Part shown: positions 46,153-57,689 of the stretch, piece after piece
How positions within the stretch are numbered: the first letter of the stretch is position 1
How the letters are laid out: the number at the start of each line of letters is the position of its first letter
Origin: Plotosus lineatus
Taxonomy: Eukaryota; Chordata; Actinopteri; Siluriformes; Plotosidae
NCBI GenBank assembly: GCA_024760905.1
Contig: CM045737.1
Location: 10,048,726 to 10,112,725, forward strand
DNA: 64,000 nt
Direction: 5' to 3'
Made by a program: the position numbers and the translations under genes
The notes under the pieces: generated by a model
The model's database searches: none
Seen by the model: the letters and a program-made list of their open reading frames with translations, nothing else
What the model was told of the DNA's origin: nothing

Positions 46153-46460
46153 CAGGGATCCCTCACTTTCCGTGGTTAATTGGGACCGAGATCCCCCCCG
46201 CAACCACTGAATTCCGTGAAGTATGATCAACACCCCCCTTGACTACCATATACTTACATGTACTGTATATGTGTATATAATATCAATAAAATACATATTC
46301 AATGGTATAAATGCTTATAATAACAACTAAACATTAAAAAAATAATGCGTAAGATGTAAATAAAATAAAAATACACACATATAGACGCACGCGCGTGCAC
46401 ACAACTGAAATGCGCACTTCACAATATGTAATTGAAGCGTGAAGTAGCGAGGGATCCCTG
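46153..46460 (+). mobile_element. MITE-A copy, internally deleted (308 bp)
   Basis: CAGGGATCCCTCACTTTCCG to GTAGCGAGGGATCCCTG at TA sites, with the poly-T/AATTAAGG half deleted. This shortest intact-ended copy shows that the termini alone define the family. Confidence 0.88.
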
Positions 46461-46532
46461 TATTTTAGTTTGTGTTAAATAAAACATCGTGTGTTTGTCG
46501 GGTAGCATGTTATGTAACGCTACTCGATAATA

Positions 46533-46916
46533 CAGGGATCCCTCGCTACGTCGCGCTTCAATTCATGCGGCTTCAGTGCATCATGTTTTTTTTTTGTTTG
46601 TTTGTTTTTAAATATTCATCGAATTAAAAAAATAAGGAAATTAAGGAAGAATAGGGGAAAAAGTTAAGGAAAATGCCACAAGGCCAATTATGAAAAAAAA
46701 AAATCAATAAAAAAAAAAAACAACCCAAAACCCCTCATCAAAACTAACATTTTTATGTGAGGTGTGCATCGGAGTGTGTGCACGCGCACATCACATAAAA
46801 ATGTATCTGTATATGTGTTTAGTTATATTTTATTTACATCTTATGCATTACTTTTGAATGTTTAATTGTTATTATAAGCATTTATAGCATTGAATATGTA
46901 TTTACTGATATTATAT

Positions 46917-46972
<56 letters not shown>

Positions 46973-47253
46973 GGGGCAGTGGTGGCCTAGTGGTATAGGG
47001 TGCTGGATCGCTGATCCTAAGGTTGGGGGTTCGAGTCCCACTCTCTACAAGGTTGTCACACACACACACACACCACCACCAGTGCAGCTAACTGGGTTGT
47101 CAAAGGCCAGCCCATGTCTCTCACTGTCTATGATGAGAGGTTCATGTAAAAGAACTGTATACGTCAGTCAGGGGGTCGATCCTACTTCGTGGAATCTGAC
47201 GGTCATGGGGGGGATCCTGGTCCCAATTAACCGCAGAAAGTGAGGGATCCCTG
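46533..47253 (-). mobile_element. MITE-A copy carrying an (AT)n tract and a SINE
   Basis: CAGGGATCCCTCGCTACGTC to AAGTGAGGGATCCCTG. It is interrupted at 46925-47158 by (AT)n and the RTE-tailed SINE head. It is in inverted orientation to the copy 73 bp away. Confidence 0.88.
46974..47158 (+). mobile_element. RTE-tailed SINE, head half only
   Basis: GGGCAGTGGTGGCCTAGTGG (A box), GGTTGGGGGTTCGAGTCCC (B box, a very close match to the tRNA consensus) and GAGAGGTTCATGTAAAAGAA. The 3' RTE-like tail is absent. This is the best-preserved promoter of the family here. Confidence 0.85.
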
Positions 47254-48131
47254 TAATCAGAGTTTTCTTTCACGTAGTTTGCCGTGAAAATCTAGTTTTT
47301 ATCAACGGGAATGGAATGTCCAATTTTTTTTCCTGCTTCCTCACGCATGTGATGGCTGTAAGAAACCGAATGAGAAATACTGAGAGGTGAAATTATCTTT
47401 TTTTCTGATCAGCATCTATGGAAATTAAAAGTAAACATCACAAGAATTATTTAAGGCGGGCTTTCAAAACTTGGGTATTACAATCGACCAATAAGCAAGT
47501 TTACAGTCTGCATTGAAGTGTGTGAAATTAAAATGTAAGGAAGCGCTGACTGAAATGCCAGGAAATTCATACAGAGTGGGTCGTTCGCTGTAATTTTATT
47601 TTTTGATCTTTATTGAAAAATTACATTCAGCCTCATTGGTCAAACAATGGAAAAATGCATGTAGGCTGCTCTGTAAACTTTTATTTTTCCATTCACATTT
47701 AATAAAACCCTTGCCATCTTTCCGGAGCGCACAGCTTGTGTTATTTGGGTTTTCTGACGACTTTAATAAAGCCGTGTGTGAACGAGGCGAGAGTCGTTTG
47801 TTTAAATTGGTCGGTTCCTGAGACTCTGTGTTTATATTGGCAGCGATTTGTTGTGAGTTGCTTGCTAATAGGGATTTTGTGAAACGCCCATCGTTGTAGG
47901 CCGAACAGGTCTTTTAAACAGTCGCAGCTTGATGTGGCTTCTTCTCAATTTCGACAAGGTTTGTTGGAATGGTGTTCATCTCTCGTGCCCAAACCACAAC
48001 CTAAATGCATTCAGAATCCTGATGTTTTTCCAATACAGTCATGCTTCTGGCACAGGACGTTTGGGTCAGCGTTGATTACCATGCTTTCGGGAATAGGTTT
48101 GTTACTTTTCACTTATAAAGCCTTAATTAGA

Positions 48132-48167
<36 letters not shown>

Positions 48168-48180
48168 GACTGTAAGGATA
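47254..48180. other. Gene-free stretch
   Basis: Unique-looking, with a (GT)n at 48131-48165. No exon was recognised. Confidence 0.45.
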
Positions 48181-48188
48181 GTATAGGG

Positions 48189-48755
48189 CAGTGCTTCTCA
48201 GATGCCGGGGGGTGGGGGGGACGGGACGGTATGACCCTGGGGAACATGCTTTTCTGGAATACTGTACGAGAATTAAGTGTAATTGCACCTCCACTCCACT
48301 AGTTGGCAATGATGCTCTTATTGTCGCGCTATGGTGTAGCGGTTTTTCGCATGAGCAAACGACATGAAGTGCAGTAAGCAACCCCTCAAGAAACAACACG
48401 GAAAAATTTCGAACAGGAACGAAGAGAAAGGTGGAGAGAGAGACAGAGATATTAAGACATAAATAAGTTGAATGAGTTTAAATAAGGATGTGTTTTTTTT
48501 TATTTATTTCAAGAACATTGGTGCACTTGAAATTTTTTCTATTACAGATTAAAAAACAATGTTAATGATGTTATTATTTATTGTAAGTTGAACTATATTT
48601 CTTTCTTTTTTGTTTTTAATGTTAATAAAGATACAGTGTTATGCAGAGGTGTACTAATCACAATTTTATAGACAAACAATACTATTTATAGTCGCTCACG
48701 GCGCGGTGGGGGTGAGGTGGGGTGGGGGGAGGCAGAAAATAATTGAGAAGCACTG
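48189..48755. mobile_element. hAT-like element, copy 2 (567 bp)
   Basis: CAGTGCTTCTCAGATGCC to AATTGAGAAGCACTG, with an 8-bp duplication GTATAGGG/CTATAGGG (7 of 8). Body and length match the copy at 17099 in the same orientation. Confidence 0.92.
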
Positions 48756-48879
48756 CTATAGGGACAAAATATATACTAGTACACTTGACTATCAACCCCT
48801 TATGTCGCTTCTTCCCAAAATTGGTTCCACACATTTGAAACTGCACGATTATACAGAACGACTTCATCTGTTGTTGGTC

Positions 48880-49076
48880 GGGCAGTGCTGGCAGCTTAGT
48901 GGGTAATGCGATGGAATACTAATCCGAAGGTCAGTGGTTCAATCCCCATTGTCACCACTGTTGGGCCCTTGAGCAAGGCCTTGAGAACCCTCAAATGCTC
49001 AAGTTTTATAAAAAAAATAATAATAATTAAGTCGCTCTGGATAAGAGCGTCCGCCAAATGCTGTAAATGTAAATGT
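48880..49076 (+). mobile_element. tRNA-derived SINE, full length (TAAATGTAAATG end)
   Basis: Head GGGCAGTGCTGGCAGCTTAG (A box), GAAGGTCAGTGGTTCAATCC (B box), GGGCCCTTGAGCAAGGCCTT in the body, then AAGTCGCTCTGGATAAGAGC and GCCAAATGCTGTAAATGTAA. This is the common teleost SINE type with an L2-like 3' end. Confidence 0.85.
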
Positions 49077-49539
49077 TGGGTTACGATTTCCATTCACGAG
49101 AACTGAGAGGCGCAAGCCCGTCCTCGCATGATGCACAGCAGTAACACTAAAGAGGAACAAAACCATCCGGAAACATGTCTATTATGGTCAAAGGTCTATA
49201 AACTTTTGTCCATATTGTGTGTGTGTGCGCGTACGTGTGCATGCGTGCGCGTGTGCGCGAGTGTGTGCGTGTGTGTGTGTGTGTTCTCACACTTGGTAAA
49301 ACTCCTGTTGGCTACAAGGAGTTACCTCCAGTTTGTCTCACTCATGTTTCCCAGGCTCGAAATAAGGAAAAGAAAAACCGTACTTGGTTTCTGTGGTAAT
49401 AAAAGGAGATGATTGATGCTAAAAGGGGTGAAATCTTTACTTACATTTTGCGATTTGATTTGTTTTACTGGCAGAACAATCTGTTTCTAAACTCAGCTGA
49501 AGCAAAGCAGCATTCACTCATTGAAAATAGAACAACTGG
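49077..49539. other. Gene-free stretch
   Basis: Contains TG-rich sequence at 49217-49283; nothing else recognised. Confidence 0.45.
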
Positions 49540-49719
49540 AGTGCTCTGTGTGGGTGTGTGAGTGTGTAGGTGTGTGAGCGTGTGGGTGCGCGCGTGTGTG
49601 TGTGTGTGTGGGTGTGTGAGCGTGTGGGTGCGTGCGTGTGTGTGTGTGTGTGTGGGTGTGTGAGCGTGTGGGTGCGTGTGGGTGTGTGTGTGTGTGTGTG
49701 TGGGTGTGTGAGCGTGTGG

Positions 49720-49754
<35 letters not shown>

Positions 49755-49761
49755 CGTGTGG

Positions 49762-49796
<35 letters not shown>

Positions 49797-49987
49797 TGTG
49801 AGCGTGTGGAGTGCGTGCGTGTGTGTGTGTGTGTGGGTGTGTGGCGTGTGGGTGCGTGTGTGTGTGTGTGGGTGTGTGGGTGTGTGAGCGTGTGGGTGCG
49901 TGTGTGTGTGTGTGTGTGTGGGTGTGTGAGCGTGGGTGCGTGTGTGTGTGTGTGTGTGTGTGTGGGTGTGTGGCGTGTGGGTGCATG

Positions 49988-50025
<38 letters not shown>

Positions 50026-50042
50026 TGTGAGCGTGTGGGTGC

Positions 50043-50083
<41 letters not shown>

Positions 50084-50172
50084 TGTGAGCGTGTGGGTGC
50101 ATGCGTGTGTGTGTGTGTGTGTGTGGGTGTGTGTGTGTGAGCGTGTGTGTGTGTGGGTGTGTGAGCGTGTGG

Positions 50173-50211
<39 letters not shown>

Positions 50212-50265
50212 TGTGGCGTGTGGGTGCATGCGTGTGTGTGTGTGTGTGTGGGTGTGGCGTGTGGA

Positions 50266-50314
<49 letters not shown>

Positions 50315-50326
50315 CGTGTGGGTGCA

Positions 50327-50376
<50 letters not shown>

Positions 50377-50379
50377 GTG
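49540..50379 (+). repeat. GT-rich minisatellite array, about 0.84 kb
   Basis: Repeats of roughly 50-70 bp built from GT runs punctuated by GGGTGTGTGAGCGTGTGGGT and GCGTGCGTG/GCATGCGTG. Unit lengths vary. The long Cys/Val and His/Thr frames on both strands are artefacts of the GT/CA composition. Confidence 0.93.
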
Positions 50380-50463
50380 AGAGTGAGACTGACTCAACCA
50401 GCTCTAAGTCGCCCATCTTGTGACAGTCACTGAGAGTAAAACAACGAGTGTCCTGTGGCAACG

Positions 50464-50464
<1 letters not shown>

Positions 50465-50524
<60 letters not shown>

Positions 50525-50537
50525 CGTGCGTGTGTGT
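50465..50537 (+). repeat. (GT)n microsatellite
   Basis: About 28 GT units followed by CGTGCGTGCG; separated from the array at 49540 by 85 bp of unique sequence. Confidence 0.93.
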
Positions 50538-50539
50538 TC

Positions 50540-50896
50540 TTCTGAGTTTTTAGAGATGTGTGTTGTGTTCATTTAAGAAAGAACAAATCTACTCCAAGAT
50601 TTTATTTTGGCGAAACCCCAACCACTCACCCACCCACCCACGCATCCACGCAGAGCATTTAACGAGATGTGTTGACAAGCTCTAATTTAGTCTGAGCACT
50701 GCTGGCGAAGTATATTTCTTCCCTGGAAAAAGGGAACATGGTGACTGAATCCAAGCCGCTCCGCTGTGACTGGGCTCGTCTCCGACGGTCCTGTTCTAAC
50801 TCTACAACTCATACATAGCTCAGGCCGACTGTCTGTGATTCCGTCTGTCCTGCAGTGTGGGATTGATATTCTATCACTTGGCCGTCACTTATTTTC

Positions 50897-50944
<48 letters not shown>

Positions 50945-51344
50945 CATTGCATAATACACATAGTTTAGATAGAAAGCAGAAAGGAGTGTGTAATTTGCAG
51001 CTCTTGTGCATTTGTGTATCGAGTACATGTGTGTTTATTATATTAATGCATTCGCCTGCACATTATGACACAATGTACTGAACATGATTTCACTGTCTTT
51101 ATCATCTATCAAATCAAACACATCCAGGAGTTATTTGATTGTGAGGGGTGTGACACCATAAATTATGAATCACATGACCCCTTTGGTGGAAGCGTGAGAG
51201 ATGACGGGAGGGATGTTGCAAATATAATTGAGAATAATTTCCAATATTTCAAACGAACACTTCACGTTCACAAATAGTTTTTTTTTTTTTTTTCTATGCA
51301 CTGCCCCCAGTGGACAGTTTTAATAAATCATCCCCTTGATGTAA
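50540..51344. other. Gene-free stretch
   Basis: A (GT)n at 50896-50943 is present. The open frame at 51065-51277 (70 residues) resembles no family I recognise. Confidence 0.45.
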
Positions 51345-51665
51345 TTTGCCGAACTGCTTCCACCTCCGAAGGTCACAGGGATGTGGAGCTTATCTCAACC
51401 GACTAGAGCTGGATGGAAGTCCGGATCAGCTCACCACTCGCTTGCAGGGCCAACAGCGACTCACTCATAGCGAGGGGCGATTTGAATTAGCCGGTTAACC
51501 TAACGTGTGTGTCTTTGCACTGTAGGAGGAAACCGGAGTACCCGGAGGAAGCCCACTGTAGTGTTGGGAGATCACGCCAACAGCCACGCCCGGGATTTGT
51601 ACCCCGTACCTTATTGCTGTGAGGCGGACATTCTTACCTTCTAACTATTATGGCACCGTGGCGCC
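51345..51665 (-). mobile_element. SINE-T copy
   Basis: On the - strand the head is near 51665 (GGCGCCACGGTGCCATAATA), followed by GGTACGGGGTACAAATCCC, CTCCGGTTTCCTCCTACAG and a tail at AACCGGCTAATTCAAATCG and beyond. Most of the element is present but diverged. Confidence 0.7.
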
Positions 51666-51669
51666 GCAC

Positions 51670-52210
51670 TTCCCCTTCATATCTGTGTCTAATCCTGTGA
51701 TTTATTGTAAGTGTGTGGTGGTTTTGAGTAAATTCAACATCTGCCCTTTACACGTACACAGGGATTGAGAAGCATCATTGTTTTGAATATCCCGGCGCTG
51801 CTGGATAAACATTAAGCTCCTTTAAAGTGTTCGTTCATCCCCAGCTCGTACATGAACTCCACATTTACAAATGCTAATAAAGTGGGAGGGGGCGGAGCCA
51901 GGGCAGGATACGAGTCGGAACAGGATGATTGTAGGTGTGTGGATGTGTAAGGTAGGCGTGGTTATTTGGAGCACATTAACGTTCTTTTTTGATGTAGGAT
52001 TTCATGATGTGGAGCCGTACCGCTGGGTCAGCTCCGCCAGCCTGGGGGATTTGAGCCAGTCGATGATGTAAACCAGTTTGAACTCAAACATTTCTGATTT
52101 GTATGAAACGAATTAACACCAGAATTTTATCAACATTGCAGTGATATTTAGTTTACAGATTGAATGTATATCCAAGTGCGCAGAGGGATGGAATGGGACG
52201 GACAATTAGA
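51670..52210. other. Gene-free stretch with a weak exon-like site
   Basis: Positions 51998-52067 are bordered by AG and GT (see findings). No recognised gene. Confidence 0.4.
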
Positions 52211-52214
52211 GAGA

Positions 52215-52560
<346 letters not shown>

Positions 52561-52636
52561 GTCAGAGTGGAATCTGATCTGCCGGGTAAGAAGAGTTCAC
52601 TCCATCATTACTTGAGTGCAGAAGATGCTGTCAGAT

Positions 52637-52659
52637 ACACACACACACACACACACACA

Positions 52660-52708
<49 letters not shown>

Positions 52709-52808
52709 TCACTCACCCAATCTCTCTCCCCCTCTCTCTCACACACTCACTCACTCACTCACTCTCTCTTACACACACACACACACTCTCTCTCTCTCTC
52801 TCATACAC

Positions 52809-52842
<34 letters not shown>

Positions 52843-52961
52843 TCACTCACACACTCACTCTCCCCTCTCTCTCACACACTCACTCACTCACTCTCTTACA
52901 CACACACACTCTCTCTCTCTCACACACACAAACACTCACTCACTCTCCTCTCTCTCACACA

Positions 52962-53043
<82 letters not shown>

Positions 53044-53109
53044 CTCTCTCTCTCTCTCACACACAAACACTCGCACTCTCCCCTCTCTCTCACACACATT
53101 CTCTCTCTG

Positions 53110-53148
<39 letters not shown>

Positions 53149-53244
53149 CTCTCTCACACACACACACACAAACACACATATTCTCTCTCTTGCTCTCTCT
53201 CTCTCACACAAATACTCACTCACTCACTCACTCTCCCCCTCTCT

Positions 53245-53299
<55 letters not shown>

Positions 53300-53386
53300 T
53301 CACTCTCTCTTACACACACACACACACACTCTCTCTCTCACATACACACAAACACTCACTCTCTCTCTCTCACACACACACACATA

Positions 53387-53431
<45 letters not shown>

Positions 53432-53502
53432 ACACACACAAACACTCACTCACTCTCCCCCTCTCTCTCACACACATTCTCTCTCTCTCTCTTACACACA
53501 CA

Positions 53503-53537
<35 letters not shown>

Positions 53538-53593
53538 ACACACACAAACACTCACTCACTCTCCCCCTCTCTCTCACACACATTCTCTCTCTG

Positions 53594-53654
<61 letters not shown>

Positions 53655-53755
53655 ATCACTCACTCACTCACTCACTCACTCTCACCCTCTCTCTCACACA
53701 AGCACACACTCAATCTCTCTCTTTTTCTCTTTCTCGCTCTCTCACACACACACAG
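52637..53755 (+). repeat. Alternating (CA)n/(CT)n array, 1.1 kb
   Basis: CA blocks and CT blocks alternate, with recurring ACAAACACTCACTCACTCTC and CTCTCACACACATTCTCTCT phrases that give a higher-order period. It is the complement-type composition of the 52215 array, so the two could pair. Long Leu/Ser and His/Thr frames in it are not genes. Confidence 0.93.
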
Positions 53756-53759
53756 CCTG

Positions 53760-54174
53760 AATCTCAGCTCAATTTGTTCCACTTTTATCTTCAACATGCA
53801 CAATCTAATAACACAAGTGTGATCTTTTCCAATTTTCAGTCTCTCACCTCCACATCATATTCTAATGAATTGTAATGCTCCCTGTGATGGAGTGGAAACG
53901 ACATAGAACATGTGTAGGAAGGGAAGTTTCCTAAAGGTGGCGCTCCTGATGGATGTTGATAGATCTATTGATGGATGTCTGAGGTTGGTGTTGAAAGAGA
54001 AGCGCATCCCCTTTAATTAGTGTGTAAATGAATAAATAAATCTCCCGTTGCGTTTCCCAGATTCATTTTGGAGTGAAAGGGGAAAGATTTCACTCCGAGT
54101 TTTCTGCCCATTGCCTTTCAGTTCATTCACACTTTCATTTGTATCACCCGTCTGTTAGTTGGTTATCATTGGAC
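53760..54174. other. Gene-free stretch
   Basis: Unique-looking; nothing recognised. Confidence 0.4.
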
Positions 54175-54472
54175 AGGTTTGTGTTCTGTGTGGGGTAAAA
54201 AGAGACATGCGGACCGCTGCGCCACCATCAGCACGCTAGCACACGTACAGCCGTTCGTACTCTCACTCACGCCTAGGGTCCATTTAGAAAAGCTCAAGTA
54301 CAAGGTTTTGGACCACGGGAGGAAACCGGACTCCCCAGAGGACATCGACACAAGCATGAGGAAACCATATAAACTCCACACAGTGAGACCCCCGCCGAGC
54401 CCCGGACTCAAACCCAGGACCTCCTTGCTGTGAGCCGGCTGTGCTAATCACTACCTCATTGTGCCACCTGCA
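54175..54472 (-). mobile_element. SINE-T copy
   Basis: On the - strand: GGTGGCACAATGAGGTAGTG (A-box-like), GAGGTCCTGGGTTTGAGTCC (B box), TGTGTGGAGTTTATATGGTT and CCGGTTTCCTCCCGTGGTCC. A long body is retained. Confidence 0.8.
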
Positions 54473-54824
54473 TGCTCATTTCAACAGAAACAAAGCATTT
54501 GTTAGGTTGCCTGGATAAAGTTTCCATTACTCTACTTGATTCATCATGTTTTATTTCCTATTACATAATTTCTGGGAAAGTAGGAGGAGCTTTCGGCACA
54601 GTTTTTGTGAATGTCATCATGTGTCACTGGTTACACTAATGAGGGTACCAGTGGGCGGGGCAAGGTATATTCTGAAAAGGCATTAAAGAATGCTTTAGAT
54701 GTGTGTGCGCGTTTAGGCCACATCTGGACCTGGAACATAATCAAATCTTTAGACGAAAGACAGTCATGACTGGGTCCCTGCATGTTTTATTGCTTTTCTT
54801 TTCTTCCTCCCTTCCTGTGTGGAT

Positions 54825-54911
54825 GCGTCTGTGAGTGAGTGAGTGAGAGAGTGTTTGTGAGTGACAGAGAGAGAGAGAGAGTGTTTGTGAGTGTGTTCTA
54901 GTGAGAGAGCC

Positions 54912-54968
<57 letters not shown>

Positions 54969-54991
54969 TTAAATGTGTTCTTGTGGGTGAG

Positions 54992-55024
<33 letters not shown>

Positions 55025-55076
55025 AGTGTGAGAGAGAGAAAGAGGAATTAAATGTGTTCTTGTGGGTGAGAGGTGT

Positions 55077-55133
<57 letters not shown>

Positions 55134-55280
55134 TGAGTGAGAGAGGGAGAATATGTGTGTGTTTCAGAGAGTGAGTTTGGAAGAGAAAGAGAGTGTGTGT
55201 TTGTGTGTGTTTGAGTTTGAGGGAGAGACAGTGTGTTTGAGAGAGAGAGAGAGAGAGAGAGTGTGCAGGTATGTGTTTGA

Positions 55281-55327
<47 letters not shown>

Positions 55328-55372
55328 GAATTAAATGTGTTCTTGTGGGTGAGAGGAGTGTGTGGGTGAGAG

Positions 55373-55405
<33 letters not shown>

Positions 55406-55512
55406 TGTGAGAGAGAGAAAGAGAGGAATTAAATGTGTTCTTGTGGGTGAGAGGTGTGTGTGTGTGTGTGTGAGAGAGAAAGAGAGGAATTAAATGTGTT
55501 CTTGTGGCTGAG

Positions 55513-55553
<41 letters not shown>

Positions 55554-55688
55554 TGAGTGAGAGAGGGAGAATATGTGTGTGTTTCAGAGAGTGAGTTTGG
55601 AAGAGAAAGAGAGTGTGTGTTTGTGTGTGTTTGAGTTTGAGGGAGAGACAGTGTGTTTGAGAGAGAGAGTGTGCAGGTATGTGTTTGA

Positions 55689-55752
<64 letters not shown>

Positions 55753-55755
55753 CCT
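54825..55755 (+). repeat. GT/GA minisatellite with about 420-bp higher-order repeat
   Basis: GAATTAAATGTGTTCTTGTG plus GGTGAGAGGTGTGTG recurs about five times. A larger block starting TTTGTGAGTGAGAGAGGGAG and ending GCAGGTATGTGTTTGAAAG appears at about 55130-55290 and again at about 55550-55690, giving a tandem period near 420 bp. Confidence 0.9.
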
Positions 55756-56132
55756 TGCTGTGAGAGCAGATCGAGGATATTCTGAAGGATGGCCCCGCTG
55801 AGGCGCTGGTAAACAGGGAGTCGTAATTTCAGCCAAAACCACTTTTGTGAAAATGAAACTGAAGCGGTTTATATGGAAGGAATGTTCTGCAGTGTTCTCT
55901 TCATCTCCCTCCGCAGCACGCGTACACTCTCTCACCTTTTGATCCTGTTATCCAGAGCATGAAGGTAGAAATGTTTTTCACTGTCTGGGTCTCTGTGCGT
56001 CTCTCCCCTCACCCGTCTGCATAGTTTTAACCCCAAACCTCTCCCTGCTGCCGGTTCTGATTGCCCCGTCTGCTTCCTTTATCAGATCACATGGTGTCTT
56101 TATCACCACATCCTTCATGTGATACTTGAATT
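55756..56132. other. Stretch with two weak exon-like segments
   Basis: Segments 55770-55808 and 55917-55964 each have an AG before and GT after and an open frame, but match no family I recognise (see findings). Confidence 0.4.
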
Positions 56133-56481
56133 ACATCGTATCCGATTCCCACCCATCAGGTATTGCCTTCCCTATCACATGACCTCCTTGATCGGTGGTG
56201 GTGGATGGACGCATGCACACGCCGCCTTCCGTGACATGTACTGCTGTCCACTCATCCTTTTCGACCTGCTGCGCATATGTATTTTAGGAGCAGTCTAACA
56301 CGCTCGGAGGGAACGTGCTATCCGCCCCCTTGTGTGAATGAGCTTACAGAGGCCTGTGATTTTTCTGCCTATCATTGTGAGTGACAGGCAAGTGAGCATA
56401 TAACATCCCTCATTCCCGCGCGAGCTCAGCCAATTAGCTCACCTGAATCCTGGTCGCGGACTTCAGTGGCATACAGCTGCA

Positions 56482-56485
<4 letters not shown>
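56133..56485. repeat. Unclassified interspersed repeat U, copy 2
   Basis: CGTATCCGATTCCCACCCAT, ATTGCCTTCCCTATCACATG, CTTTTCGACCTGCTGCGCAT and ATCATTGTGAGTGACAGG parallel the copy at 27118 in order and spacing. Confidence 0.7.
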
Positions 56486-56520
<35 letters not shown>

Positions 56521-56944
56521 TGCTGCTGTTGTATTTTCTGATGCAGAGACATGTGGAATAAATATTTAATGAAAGATCCATTCACTAACAACCTGAAATG
56601 TTTTTGTACGAGTTTACTACAAAAGGGTCTGGCGTAAGTTTGGGTGAGGTGGATTCATGCATTGCGGTGTTGTACATCGGTTGTGGACTGTGTGGGTGTG
56701 TTTGGGCTGATGGTCATGTCTGTAATTCGAGCTGCGTGTTGTTTACACAAACGTGATACCGTTGGTACAAGATAAAAAAATGGTGGTTATGATATTCCTT
56801 TGATGATGCATGTAATACGTCAGCACTCAACCTGGCACGCTTTATAAAAGTATAATGCATGGGTTTAAAATGGCCAATCACATGACTGTTGTAAGAAAGC
56901 TGTACAATTATGAGCACATCACATGACCCAGGTTAGGTGTAACT
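56486..56944. other. Gene-free stretch
   Basis: Opens with (GT)n(AT)n at 56481-56521; otherwise nothing recognised. Confidence 0.45.
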
Positions 56945-56992
56945 TGGGTTTGGGCTGACTCGCTGGTTTGATTCCTGAACCAGAAGGAGGAG

Positions 56993-57033
<41 letters not shown>

Positions 57034-57237
57034 TGTGTGTGTGTTAGTGAGCTGCACCTTTCCTTCCTTCACCTTCATGGTTTAAGGGCCCTGGATCAAG
57101 GCGCCCAACCCGAACTGCTCTCCAGACACTGCAGTGTGTTTCAGCCCACTGCTTTGTGTGTGTGTGTGTGCGTGCGCGCACTTTGGGTGGTTATACAAAG
57201 AGATAAGTTTACCTTGCGGGATTAATACAGTATATTA
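56945..57237 (+). mobile_element. tRNA-related SINE with GGGATTAATACAGTAT end, copy 2
   Basis: TCGCTGGTTTGATTCCTGAA (B-box-like), a (GT)n at 56996-57045, CCTGGATCAAGGCGCCCAAC and GGGATTAATACAGTAT match the copy at 11349. Confidence 0.72.
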
Positions 57238-57344
57238 GAATGTCTTTCTGAACCCATTTGGTTACTCCTGTACACGAGTGTTAGTGACCCCTGCACCGGG
57301 TGTGTTTATAGTAAACATCATTGTTTTATTTTTCATTCATTCAT

Positions 57345-57465
57345 TCATTTTCTGAACCGCTTAATCCCAATTAATAAATATCCCAATGGAGGCTGGCGCC
57401 CATCTCAGCCAACTCTGGGTGAGGGAAGAGTACACCGTGGACATCTCGCCAGGCCGATGCAGGGC
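57345..57465 (-). mobile_element. SINE-T tail fragment
   Basis: TTTTCTGAACCGCTTAATCC, GGCTGGCGCCCATCTCAGCC and ACATCTCGCCAGGCCGATGC. The head is missing; it abuts the next SINE. Confidence 0.72.
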
Positions 57466-57467
57466 AG

Positions 57468-57688
57468 AATCACGCTGGTCGCTATGCAGCTCCTCTTGTC
57501 GAAAGTCAACAATTGTTCTTTTACATGAATCTCGTACCATAGACAACGAGAGACATGGCCGGCCTTTCATGACCCAGTTAGCTGCAATGGGGGGTAGGGG
57601 GTCAGTGACGATCTGTTGAGAGTGGAACTCGAACCCCCAACCTTAGGATCAGCGATCCAGTGCCTTTACCACCAGACCACCACTGCCC
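57468..57688 (-). mobile_element. RTE-tailed SINE, head and body
   Basis: On the - strand: GGGCAGTGGTGGTCTGGTGG, GGTTGGGGGTTCGAGTTCC, GCAGCTAACTGGGTCATGAA and GAGATTCATGTAAAAGAACA. It lacks the RTE-like 3' tail. Confidence 0.85.
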
Positions 57689-57689
57689 T

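Noticed and set aside
49465..50572. Very long His/Thr reading frames on the - strand and Cys/Val frames on the + strand
   Set aside because: They are translations of CA/GT repeats, open in several frames at once, with no domain or codon signal.
51065..51277. 70-residue frame containing HIQELFDCEGCDTINYESHD
   Set aside because: No family resemblance, no splice support beyond chance, and it is followed by poly-T and a SINE.
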